Positions 56,701-61,699 of a stretch of 64,000 nt of DNA are shown here, one piece after another (position 1 is the first letter of the stretch; every line of letters begins with the position of its first letter). The position numbers were made by a program, and so were the translations under genes. This DNA comes from Gerris lacustris (lineage: Eukaryota; Arthropoda; Insecta; Hemiptera; Gerridae), in contig OX578277.1 in the NCBI GenBank assembly GCA_951217055.1, forward strand, positions 109,186,514 through 109,250,513, given 5' to 3'. Below the pieces are notes generated by a model that worked only from the letters and a program-made list of their open reading frames with translations, searched no databases and was not told the origin of the DNA.

Positions 56701-59199
56701 TCGAGACCCAAACCACTTATATGTTTTTCCCCGATGATTTTTTTTGATTTATTAAAATATAAGTTATTTAGAGAAAAAAATAAACGTATAAGATAAAATA
56801 TAAATATATAGTAACTATTATGTCTCATGTGGCCAGTTTCCTTCTGCTATATCTTTTTCTTTATGATTTATAAATTGTTTTTAGCAACTATTAGAGTACT
56901 TATGTAAAATTATTTTATATTCATAATTTATTATTAAATATGAACACTCACTGAGTGTGATCTTAAATCATTGTTAGTAAATTTTATTATGTTATTGTTT
57001 CAGTGAAGTTCACAATACCTAAGAATGTTAACATGTACGTACTGATGGGATCCCAGCATCATAATGCAGAATATTATGAGAAAGCTGATGAGTTCTATCC
57101 AGAACACTTCACTCCTGAAGCTGTCAAGTCCAGACCTAAGTTGGCTTTCCTACCTTTCAGCTCTGGACCTAGAAACTGTCCTGGTATGCATCTTCATATT
57201 ACTATTGTCAAGTTAATTTATTTAATCATTGTTGGACAGCAGATGTTGTCTAAAATAGAAAACTTTTTTTACCATTAACGTTAAATCTTATTTGAAGTTC
57301 TAAAGTTAAACTTCATCTGCATGGACTAAAGCAGTATTTCACAACCTTTTTGTACCCGTGGACCACAAGCTCCCCCCCCCCCCCCCACCATCCTCGGCCC
57401 ACCCTTTACCCGCCTCAAATATTATTTAATTTATTAATAGTTTGTGATATTTCATTATATTGTTGAATGTAGCACATTAGCAATAATTAAACGTGTAATC
57501 TATTCATAAAATGGTAGATCCTGGAACTACCAGGCGGGTTTTTTACATTTTAGTTCCTCCACAACAGCGAGAGATGTCACTAAGGTCGCTTCGATTTAGT
57601 TTCTCCTCCAAAAATTATTGAAGAGGCAGGTCTATTTTAATCTCTAGTCTATGAATGTATCAAAACCTACTTTACAGTACTTGGCGTAGATAAAACAAAT
57701 CTTTGGGGGGATATACTGACACTAATCTTACATATTAGACACTAATATATATGTGTGTGTGTGTATTACAAGGTTCCCTTATGGGGGTGATCAAAATTTG
57801 GGGAATTTTGTCCTTGCTAAATTTATTAAATTTAGAATTTAAATGAGCTATAAGAACTTCAGGGTCAAGGTTCACCAGAGTCGTGCTTTCGCACTTCGCT
57901 GGATTTAAACTTACCAATGACGTTGATGCGAGAATAAAATGTATATTCTTATTCTGTAAAAGCATGTAAATTAAAATTAGAATTAAAAGGATTTTTATGA
58001 ATAAAGAAAAGATTTAAATTTAAAATGTTGAATTTATTAATGTCATCCTTTTTTAATTCTTTAGCAATATCAGAGATGAGCAATAGACCATGATATATCT
58101 TACTTAGTTCTGAATTAAACATGTAATTATACAACTTATCTAGGTTGACTTCCTGGGTGTGCTGCACGTTGGTTTAGAAGATCTGCGTGCACCTCATCTC
58201 GGTGATGGTCAATATGATGAAGATTTCCTCGGGCGGCTCTTGTTTCGATGTGAATATTTTTAAATGACGATGAGATTTAACTATGACTGTATGATATGTC
58301 TAAACCTCCAACTGGGAACGTCCATGGACGTGTTGGAAAATTAAATTGATGATCCGTAAGTTTCCTGGTCCATTAATATACGAGAAATCTCCTCTCGAAT
58401 ATCCGGTGTGGGGTTCGAGACAACTCAATCCAATGTAGAATAGTGATGTCCAGTTGGCGCCATATTCAAATTAAATTCCTCCAGACTTACATAGATTGGT
58501 ATAAGTCCCAGTAAGGGGAAACCTTTTAATATATTATGTGTGTGTGTATAATTTTTTTGTTATTGTTGAGCATTTGAAGTAAAAAGTATATTAAATTATA
58601 AATGCATTAAAAACATAGTATCGTATTTTACTACGTTTTTATTAGCTTGCTTTCTTGTTTGTTTGTTTGTCCGGTATAAATCATAGCTATCGATTTTTAA
58701 CTAACTTCCTGATTACGTCTTCACAGCTTCATGAATATATTGTTAACTATATAGCCTGATATGCGCCAAGATTCGCTAGCTATGAACCAAATTTAAGATA
58801 AGATTTCTGCTTGTATTAAGTTCACTACATACCTGCCTCTTATCTTATCTTATCTAATGTCATCCATTATATATTGAAAGGCCAAGGCCCCCTTTAGGCT
58901 GTTGTGCCACAGAGTTAGTTAAATGTTTTGTACCATTTATTTGTTTAACTTTATTTACATTTTTTAAAAAAAAAAAAACTAATCAGACTTGTTAATTATA
59001 ATAAATGGTTATAATTTCAGGGAAAGTATTTGCCTACATCTTGATTAAGGCTGCTACAGCTGTAGTCATCAATAACTACTACCTGGACACTGATCTTTCG
59101 ATGGATGAAGTCAAATATAAAATTTTGCTGATGACCCAACACGTGCAGGGATATCCTATACGCTTTATGCCACGGCAGCATCTTAGTCCTAGGGGCTAA
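31780..59199 (+). CDS. CYP4-clan cytochrome P450 gene, 11 coding exons, 510 aa
   Basis: Heme-thiolate monooxygenase, expected in the endoplasmic reticulum membrane with NADPH-P450 reductase as partner. CYP4-clan enzymes of insects oxidise lipids, hormones or xenobiotics; the substrate cannot be read from sequence. The 11 exons join in compatible phases with GT-AG introns to 1,533 nt including the stop. Features in order: N-terminal membrane anchor (about residues 3-27), hinge ending LPVLGH, C-helix WRMLR (133-137), I-helix AGSDTT (312-317), K-helix EALR (371-374), PEHF (424-427) in place of PERF, heme loop FSSGPRNCPG with Cys450, and a C-terminal tail ending in FMPR then QHLSPRG. Exon junctions and the SGPRNC loop fit the CYP4 clan. 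The I-helix Glu that links heme covalently in CYP4 enzymes is Ala312 here. Start: ATG 31780 directly precedes the anchor, and a splice acceptor at 31752-31754 implies an upstream 5'-UTR exon that I could not identify. Confidence 0.93.
31994..32776. mobile_element. Family 2 element in P450 intron 1, full copy
   Basis: Starts CTAGGCATCGCGTGGCTCTA, AATTGAAGCGAGCGTA at 32015; ends with the inverse TACGCTCGCTTCAATT after a (GACA)n tract at 32690-32724. Begins 21 bases after the exon 1 donor. Confidence 0.75.
32828..33442. mobile_element. TTAA-flanked MITE (CCCTGGAATGCTAAT ends), copy 1
   Basis: TTAA at 32824-32827 and 33443-33446; ends CCCTGGAATGCTAAT and ATTAGCATTTAAGGG. The interior has imperfect GGCCTGGGGTAAGGGGC repeats. 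A second copy is in intron 9 at 54259-54907. Confidence 0.8.
34363..35451. mobile_element. hAT element with TAGTGATG ends
   Basis: TAGTGATGTGGGCCGGGTAT start and CATCACTA end. GTTTCAAC is duplicated exactly at 34355-34362 and 35452-35459 (8 bp). Subterminal GGGTATTTACCC repeats lie at both ends. No transposase; a family D copy (34960-35206) is nested in it. Confidence 0.9.
34960..35206. mobile_element. Family D copy nested in the hAT element
   Basis: GGCCGGTCTCCACCGG, CCAACTTAGCCGTCCACAT, and GACACTTTTTAGCAAGCTATC. Confidence 0.6.
36022..36276 (-). pseudogene. Second, 3'-only copy of the CxxC protein frame
   Basis: Reads ETEEIASDSEELINLKQ through KSKVSKVLEK, differing from the + strand copy at only a few positions. 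It lacks the N-terminus and the CxxC pair. Confidence 0.6.
36843..37499 (+). pseudogene. CxxC-containing protein of unknown function, probably frameshifted at its start
   Basis: The long frame reads EQSEVNLLSLRSGVRVKQ, a helical region with EKISKSLRVISLELSEKI, then QKICDVCRQKLSK with a C-x2-C pair, an acidic DDDSETEEIASDSEE stretch and a basic tail ending KSKVSKVLEK. It has no ATG near its start. ATG 36858 in a good context opens a different frame (MSADQPEQCSVGKGNG) that stops after 18 codons, suggesting a one-base shift. I do not recognise the family. Placement in a repeat suggests an accessory protein of a transposon. Confidence 0.5.
38274..38380 (+). CDS. P450 coding exon 2 (residues 65-100)
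   Basis: Acceptor gttggcag, donor AAG|gtactt. Encodes the A-helix and first beta strands (QYYKDGFQGS, LWIFMPDHDVMK), which match the clan pattern of Trp/Phe-rich strands followed by 'DPDxVE'. Ends in phase 0. Confidence 0.9.
38381..39718. other. P450 intron 2, left part
   Basis: Poly-G at about 38639-38650. 38930-39110 is locally GC-richer (GCCAGGCCGGTCCGGAAGG) but shows no domain. No gene found. Confidence 0.4.
39719..39922 (-). pseudogene. Non-LTR retrotransposon C-terminal zinc-knuckle fragment
   Basis: MGHHPPVCPQCQKEILNVRH followed by IMLNCPALKSYR gives C-x2-C...H-x4-C, the zinc-binding tail found after the RNase H domain of jockey/R1-type elements. The upstream domains are missing. Confidence 0.6.
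40041..40277 (+). pseudogene. Second retrotransposon zinc-knuckle fragment
   Basis: TDHCRFNRHLQLLGLVECPT then CRLCGEQDETRTHLLSCCPA: the conserved 'TGHxxLNxHLxxLGL...CxxC...H...C' tail of non-LTR elements. Faces the opposite way from 39719-39922, so these are two different insertions. Confidence 0.7.
40634..40684. repeat. 51-bp near-perfect hairpin
   Basis: AAGATGTGTAGAATATACT and its exact inverse (19 bp) around a 13-base loop TATACTGCAGTGT. Stem length resembles a small-RNA precursor, but nothing shows that it is transcribed on its own. Confidence 0.6.
40775..41067. mobile_element. Harbinger-like MITE, AGCGGACCTCACACGG ends
   Basis: Left AGCGGACCTCACACGGTCAA, right inverse beginning AGAGGACCTCACACG, with TAA on both sides (40772-40774, 41068-41070). 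The TCAATATATTGAC palindrome is repeated inside. 293 bp, non-coding. Confidence 0.85.
41071..41746. other. P450 intron 2, right part
   Basis: No gene or repeat recognised apart from AT-rich runs. Confidence 0.45.
41747..41834 (+). CDS. P450 coding exon 3 (residues 101-129)
   Basis: Acceptor ttgttgcag; donor CCAG|gtcaca is weak but is the only one that keeps frame. Encodes the B to C region (VLANQEVVEKNFIYQFL), aligning with the CYP4-clan segment that ends just before GxxW. Confidence 0.88.
42044..42405. mobile_element. Family D copy in P450 intron 3
   Basis: AGTCCAGGAAATAGAGTG start; TTGGACAATGTGATTTTCAT and its inverse near 42372. Confidence 0.6.
42450..42655 (+). pseudogene. Jockey-type reverse transcriptase fragment
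   Basis: A + strand frame reads LHRLLHNTSKFNLQSQVLIY, then NTVIKPIWTYGIELWGY and SLESKILRKK before a stop. 'KPIWTYGIELWG...QSKILR' is the hallmark downstream of the jockey-clade RT catalytic core. Everything else of the element is missing. Confidence 0.8.
42660..43560. other. P450 intron 3, remainder
   Basis: 42720-42980 is less AT-rich and may belong to an unidentified repeat. Poly-A near 43486. No gene. Confidence 0.4.
43564..43755 (+). CDS. P450 coding exon 4 (residues 130-193)
   Basis: Acceptor tatttcag, donor A|gttagt. Holds the C-helix WxxxR motif (W133, R137), whose Arg normally contacts a heme propionate, then LNLTFSAKQIESYM, matching the clan 'LTPTFHFxxLE' pattern. Ends phase 1. 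Confidence 0.92.
44343..44412 (+). CDS. P450 coding exon 5 (residues 194-216)
   Basis: Acceptor tgttttag, strong donor AA|gtaagt. Together with exon 4 it gives DIMTKTHFGV, equivalent to the clan pattern 'DIIxETxxGV'. Ends phase 2. Too short to stand out without the splice reconstruction. Confidence 0.88.
44646..44960. mobile_element. MITE family A, copy 3, inverted (P450 intron 5)
   Basis: ACTACGTTTTTATTAGCTTG to AAATTTAAAAACGTAGT, giving both ends of the family. Confidence 0.75.
45190..46445 (-). mobile_element. SINE-like repeat split by a TTAA element
   Basis: Read on the minus strand, 46445-46285 holds GGTTCAATTCCCAGACC, a good RNA polymerase III B-box; the sequence continues at 45351-45190. 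The two parts are separated by the MITE at 45356-46280. An A-box was not clearly found, so tRNA origin is likely but unproven. Confidence 0.45.
45356..46280. mobile_element. TTAA-flanked MITE with CCCTACAGTGCAAGGG ends
   Basis: TTAA at 45352-45355 and 46281-46284; ends CCCTACAGTGCAAGGGTTGG and CCCGTGCACTGCAGGG. GGGTCTGTCAGACCC palindromes lie subterminally on both sides. 925 bp, piggyBac-like, no transposase. Confidence 0.85.
46557..46830. repeat. 28-bp subterminal tandem array
   Basis: About ten units of ACTTGATCAAATCAACTTGG followed by TCCAAGTA. The unit is built from the element's own end (GATCCAAGTAACT), so terminal sequence has been amplified. Confidence 0.85.
47088..47162 (-). tRNA. 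tRNA-like sequence (SINE/transposon-borne), copy 1
   Basis: 75 nt on the minus strand. Acceptor CTCCTGC against GCTGGAG (one mismatch), A-box TAGCTTAGTTGGTTAGAGC, 5-bp anticodon stem CTATA/TATAG with loop CTGGAAA, B-box GGTTCAAATCC. The loop reads anticodon GGA, but the long variable arm of tRNA-Ser is absent and the T stem is imperfect. More likely a tRNA-derived repeat than a working tRNA. Confidence 0.55.
47493..47567 (+). tRNA. tRNA-like sequence, copy 2 (inverted partner)
   Basis: Same 75-nt unit as 47088-47162, inverted, with few differences (GAGCG for GAGCA, CCCGTGG for CCGGTGG). Both internal promoter boxes are intact. Its T stem has two mismatches. Confidence 0.55.
47727..47760 (+). 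pseudogene. Partial tRNA-like 5' half
   Basis: CCATATAGCTCAGTTGGTAAG then AGCACCTGTAACGG: a clean D arm and A-box with no 3' half. Preceded by GACAGAGAAAAATCATTCTC, as in the two full copies. Confidence 0.5.
48276..48405 (+). CDS. P450 coding exon 6 (residues 217-260)
   Basis: Acceptor tgttttag; the alternative AG two bases later would create an immediate stop. Donor TCA|gtcagt. Encodes the F-G region (IEYILEMRVLMPH) and the segment leading into PLQFIDS. Ends phase 0. Confidence 0.86.
48700..48984. mobile_element. Family D copy interrupted by a mariner-like MITE
   Basis: GAGATAGTGTGCAAGAAAG to GTTAGTTATTCAAATA. Family D continues TTACT; here TTACT follows only after the insert, at 49911. 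Confidence 0.65.
48985..49908. mobile_element. Mariner-like fold-back MITE, CAGGGTGGCCA ends
   Basis: CAGGGTGGCCACTATAAACT at the left and its near-inverse at the right, TA on both sides. The arms are about 330 bp. A second inverted pair (ATTTACTGATCAAAAGT) forms the centre; this centre recurs at 61497-61630. Confidence 0.85.
50285..50440. mobile_element. RTE/SINE-like 3'-tail repeat fragment
   Basis: CCCGGGCAGCGTCCAACC, AAGTTTCATCGCAATCGGAT and GAACGGTTTAGG resemble the 3' tails of RTE-group elements. Both ends are unclear. Confidence 0.4.
50511..50559 (+). CDS. P450 coding exon 7 (residues 261-276)
   Basis: A 49-base micro-exon between acceptor tttgttccag and donor A|gtaagt. It encodes MVERRQKDVEEQND, matching the CYP4-clan 'VIxxRK' helix. 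Frame and splice signals fit both neighbours exactly, so the short exon is supported. Confidence 0.85.
50820..51158. mobile_element. MITE with ACTTTTTTACTTTAGCAC ends (P450 intron 7)
   Basis: ACTTTTTTTACTTTAGCAC at the left, inverse GTGCTAAAGTAAAAAAGT at the right. Its body (CCTTTGTCCCAAGGTACATT) is repeated inverted at 63653-64000. Confidence 0.75.
51522..51628 (+). CDS. P450 coding exon 8 (residues 277-312)
   Basis: Acceptor ctgttgtag, donor GCT|gtgagt. Encodes the segment before the I-helix (YIDQVKEALKEM) and the first half of the helix, ending LLIA. Ala312 occupies the position of the heme-linking Glu of CYP4 family proteins. Ends phase 0. Confidence 0.88.
51917..52157. mobile_element. 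Short MITE with ATGCCATTATACTT ends (P450 intron 8)
   Basis: TATACTCATGCCATTATACTT and its near-inverse AAGTATAATGGCATGAGTATA. The middle shares GATTGACCAACCTA with the element at 53328. Confidence 0.7.
52928..53265. mobile_element. MITE family A, copy 4, inverted
   Basis: TTTTTATTAGCTTGC start, GCAAATTTTGCTG core, AATTTAAAAACGTAGT end. Confidence 0.7.
53328..53557. mobile_element. MITE with TACAGTAAGATTATC ends
   Basis: AAGATTATCTAAAGTTTTGAC and exact inverse GTCAAAACTTTAGATAATCTT, about 21 bp perfect plus imperfect outer bases. Tc1/mariner-like by its CAGT end and possible TA target. Confidence 0.75.
53980..54217 (+). CDS. P450 coding exon 9 (residues 313-391): I-helix to K-helix
   Basis: Acceptor tgtgttaag, donor G|gtattt. 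Starts with GSDTT, the oxygen-activating I-helix, and includes the J-helix (HKDMQEKVYEEV) and the K-helix ExxR as E371-A-L-R374. A TTAA-flanked element starts 38 bases after the exon. Confidence 0.94.
54259..54907. mobile_element. TTAA-flanked MITE, copy 2 (P450 intron 9)
   Basis: TTAA at 54255-54258 and 54908-54911; colinear with 32828-33442 including the GGCCTGGGGTAAGGGG repeats. Starts 38 bases after exon 9. Confidence 0.8.
54953..55650 (-). mobile_element. Family F two-module element, copy 3
   Basis: ACTTATTTATGTACCTAGGG, GAGGCGAAGCCG blocks, TTTTATCTCCAGTTGGGAG and closing CTCCCTACTGGAGATAAAA. Confidence 0.65.
55718..55975. mobile_element. Family D copy (P450 intron 9)
   Basis: TTTTTGGTCTACTAACTA, GGATCATGAAAATAATA, CCAATGGGCAAGCTATGTCC. 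Confidence 0.55.
56018..56296. mobile_element. Short MITE with CCCATTCAATGCGGG ends
   Basis: Left TTAA then CCCATTCAATGCG; right CGCATTCAATGGGTA. GTGGATCCACAGTGGATCC palindromes are repeated near the left end. The right TTAA is not preserved. Confidence 0.55.
56297..57003. other. P450 intron 9, right part
   Basis: AT-rich, no gene or repeat recognised. Confidence 0.5.
57004..57183 (+). CDS. P450 coding exon 10 (residues 392-451): PERF-like and heme loop
   Basis: Acceptor ttgtttcag, donor G|gtatgc. Contains IPKNVNM, the PERF-equivalent FYPEHF with His426 instead of Arg, and the heme-ligand loop F443-S-S-G-P-R-N-C450-P-G. Split Gly452 is completed by exon 11. Confidence 0.95.
57735..58463 (-). 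pseudogene. Degraded coding remnant, unidentified
   Basis: On the minus strand an ATG at 58463 opens MAPTGHHYSTLD before a stop; the same frame then reads NPTPDIREEISRILMDQE. Further down, LDKLYNYMFNSELSKIYHGL and VNLDPEVLIAHLNSKFNKF remain open. Several stops and shifts. The composition looks like old protein, perhaps a retroelement gag, but I recognise no domain. Confidence 0.3.
58625..58715. mobile_element. MITE family A, end fragment
   Basis: TTTTACTACGTTTTTATTAG, (GTTT)n, then ATCGATTTTTAACTAACTTCC; the rest is missing. Confidence 0.65.
59021..59199 (+). CDS. P450 coding exon 11 (residues 452-510) and stop
   Basis: Acceptor aatttcag. Encodes the L-helix GKVFAYILIKAATAVV and the C-terminal strands, including GYPIRFMPR, which matches the clan 'GIxLRLxPR' end. 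Stop TAA at 59197. No single polyadenylation signal downstream is convincing. Confidence 0.93.
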
Positions 59200-59728
59200 C
59201 ATCCCTCAGTTCAGTTTGGTGTTCCTGAACAACATTAACACTAAAATCCTTAGGGTTGAGCTCCACAGTTACTGTGTTTTGTATCTAGAGTTGACCAAAA
59301 ATCTAGTTATACCAAATATTTTTTTTTTTTTTTTTTTTTTTTTTATTAGTTTTTAATTTTTTTTTTATCCTTCTATTGAAATATTGTTACATAAACACTG
59401 ATGAATTTAAGAAAGCTATTAGGTTTTTATTATTTTATTTTCCAAAATGAAATAATCATAGCAATACTACTAGTTGTTCAATTAACAACTCCTTTATCAT
59501 TATTATCAATTAATTTAATCTTATCTTATTTATGTATTATTTATTTATTAATGTATTATTTATTTATCTATTACCTGTATAATTGGAGGATCTAAGTTTT
59601 AGATTAAATTATTATAGATATGAAAAACATAAATTTTCTAATTATATTTATTTTTAAAGAGCTTACTTTTAGCCAAATGTGATTTTATTGTATAAATTGT
59701 TTTGTTTTTTTTGTTTTTTTATTATTTG
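59200..59728. other. P450 3' UTR / downstream flank
   Basis: A poly-T run at about 59320-59343 follows the stop by about 120 bases. AT-rich. The transcript end is not defined by a clear AATAAA. Confidence 0.4.
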
Positions 59729-59731
59729 TTA

Positions 59732-60325
59732 AGCCTCGTTCACACGATGACACTAATGTTGCGACATTTAATGCCATGGCACTGCATGACACTCAGCGTC
59801 TTACATATTTTACGATTTTGGTAGTATTCATACTACGGAAAGATTAAGTTTTAATTTAAATCAAATTATAATTATTATTAACAACGGGAAACAGACAGAG
59901 AAAAATACACTCCAGCGCTGGGATTTGAACCACAGGCCTCTATACTGGAAATATAGAGGCCCGTGGTTCAAATCCCGGCGCTGGAGTGTATTTTTCTCTG
60001 TCTGTTTCCCGTAGTTAATAATAACTAATAAATAAATATAAATAAGAAACCTAATAACAAAAAATTATTTAAACCCTTTAGCCTACAACAAAATTAAAAA
60101 TCGGTACAAAAGTACGTGTACAAATTTAAAAAAAAAATAAACCAATAAAATAGCTTTAATGTACATATCAAGGACTTTCAAATGATATACGACACAACTT
60201 AACTCAGCGTCTTAGTTATAGAGCGTTTAGTGCCATGACATATACTGTTCATCCGACGACACTCGGTGACACTAATGTTGCGGCATCGAATGTCGCGACA
60301 TTAGTGTCATCGTGTGAACGAGGCT
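59732..60325. mobile_element. Harbinger-like MITE with AGCCTCGTTCACACG ends
   Basis: Left AGCCTCGTTCACACGATGAC, right exact inverse, TTA on both sides (59729-59731, 60326-60328). Inverted ends extend about 38 bp. Contains the tRNA-half palindrome. A further end copy follows at 60330-60380. Confidence 0.9.
59870..60022. repeat. Palindrome made of two tRNA-like 3' halves
   Basis: The left arm (ACTCCAGCGCTGGGATTTG...) and right arm (...CAAATCCCGGCGCTGGAGT) each hold the T arm, acceptor and flank of the tRNA-like unit of 47493. The arms meet at GGCCTCTATA and TATAGAGGCC around CTGGAAA, the 7-base anticodon loop. The D arm is absent on both sides. Confidence 0.85.
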
Positions 60326-60329
60326 TTAT

Positions 60330-60811
60330 GTTGCGGCATTGAATGTCGTGACATTAGTGTCATCGTGTGAACAATGCTTTTTAGTTTAGCTGCTCAATGG
60401 AAAATATGAAATTACTTTATTTTTGAGGATACTTGAAACTTTAAGTTTTTGGTAATTTAAATTAATTTAATTCAAGTGAATTTGTCAATGTGTAACTTTA
60501 CCTTTATTAAAAATTTGTATTTGTATTAATATTTAGCATCATTGTGAATATTAGTAGGGATTAATTTAGTTGATTAAATGTATATTTTAAATAAGAATCA
60601 TGTTTAACTATTAAGATTTATTTTTACACGAGAAGGTGCAAATATATACAGATTTATGTAGTTAAATGTAATGATCATTTATTGATTTATTCCTTACCTC
60701 CCTACACAACAGAATTCTAAATTCCTATCTCATACCTAACACCAGTAGTAAAATACTATTTCTTTTGTGTTGTAGAATGCTTAACATTCTATCGTATTGT
60801 CAAGCAAGACT
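60330..60811. other. AT-rich non-coding DNA
   Basis: No gene or repeat beyond the end copy at its left edge. Confidence 0.5.
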
Positions 60812-61110
60812 CAGTGGCGTAACTATGGGCCCGCATTGTGGGGGCGGGGGGGGGGGGGGGGTGATCAATGATGAGAGGGGCCCCCAAATCAATGATGAGA
60901 GGGGCCCCCAAATCAATGATGAGAGGGGCCCCCAAATCAATGATGAGAGGGGCCCCCAAATCAATGATGAGAGGGGCCCCCAAATCAATGATGAGAGGGG
61001 CCCCCAAATCAATGATGAGAGGGGCCCCCGGTTCTAAACGCAAGAGGTTTTTTTTCTCTCATCAATTTTGTTTGGCGAGGGGCCCCCAAAAAATTCTTGT
61101 GGAGGGCCAT
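60812..61110. mobile_element. hAT-type element, right end missing, with 24-bp repeat array
   Basis: Starts CAGTGGCGTAACTATGGGCC. After a poly-G run come seven 24-bp units (60864-61031) of ATCAATGATGAGAGGGGCCC plus CCAA; then TTTGTTTGGCGAGGGGCCCC, shared with 14040-14060 in inverse. The expected CACTG right end is absent. Confidence 0.7.
60864..61031. repeat. 24-bp tandem repeat, 7 units
   Basis: Because 24 is divisible by 3, all six frames stay open and give peptide repeats such as NDERGPQI. There is no other sign of coding. Confidence 0.95.
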
Positions 61111-61690
61111 TTGTTTCAAAACATACAGCCATGAAAAGAGAGAAAAACGGATAGCGCTAATTTCCCTCTATGCATTACTTACGGATGACATAATTGATTT
61201 TATCTATCTGATATTAGTTAACAATATAAATCAAATAAAAGTAAACAAAAGTCAATCCTACTAATACAATATGAATTACAATAAAAATTTACATAGATAT
61301 TATCATAATTAAAATACTAAAAACAAACATTACTTACATAAAAAGAAGAAGAAGAAAAAAAAATCAAATCAACTTGATAATAATCAACATGATAGGTAAA
61401 ACATTATTGTTCATAATAAATAAACAGATGTTAATATTATAATTAACAGATTAAGATACTAATTAGAATATGCACTGAATTAGAATATTTATATTAGTTG
61501 AATTCATTTACTGATCAAAGATCAAACCTTTTTTCCATTCCATTCAGAAACATCGTCAAATCGTCAGTACAGTATGACCTCATTTCATCAGTGTGTCGAC
61601 AATCTTTCCTTTTCTTTGCCGTTTCTCATGTAGATTTCTAGGTTTTCTAATAAATCGATTTTTTTGCCTTTTTCACAAATGTGAATCATA
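61111..61690. other. Non-coding DNA with a fold-back centre fragment
   Basis: 61497-61630 repeats the centre of the 48985 element (TTTACTGATCAAAG, CCATTCCATTCAG). No gene. Confidence 0.5.
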
Positions 61691-61699
61691 GGTAATCAC

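Larger units (their letters stand above)
57184..59020. other. P450 intron 10
   Basis: Poly-C at about 57371-57387, (GT)n at 57752-57764, a possible pseudogene on the minus strand, a family A fragment, and a SINE-like piece at 58870-58920. Confidence 0.5.

Noticed and set aside
60765..61134. Four overlapping frames with NDERGPQI-type peptide repeats
   Set aside because: All are readings of the 24-bp non-coding tandem array; every frame is open because the unit length is a multiple of three.
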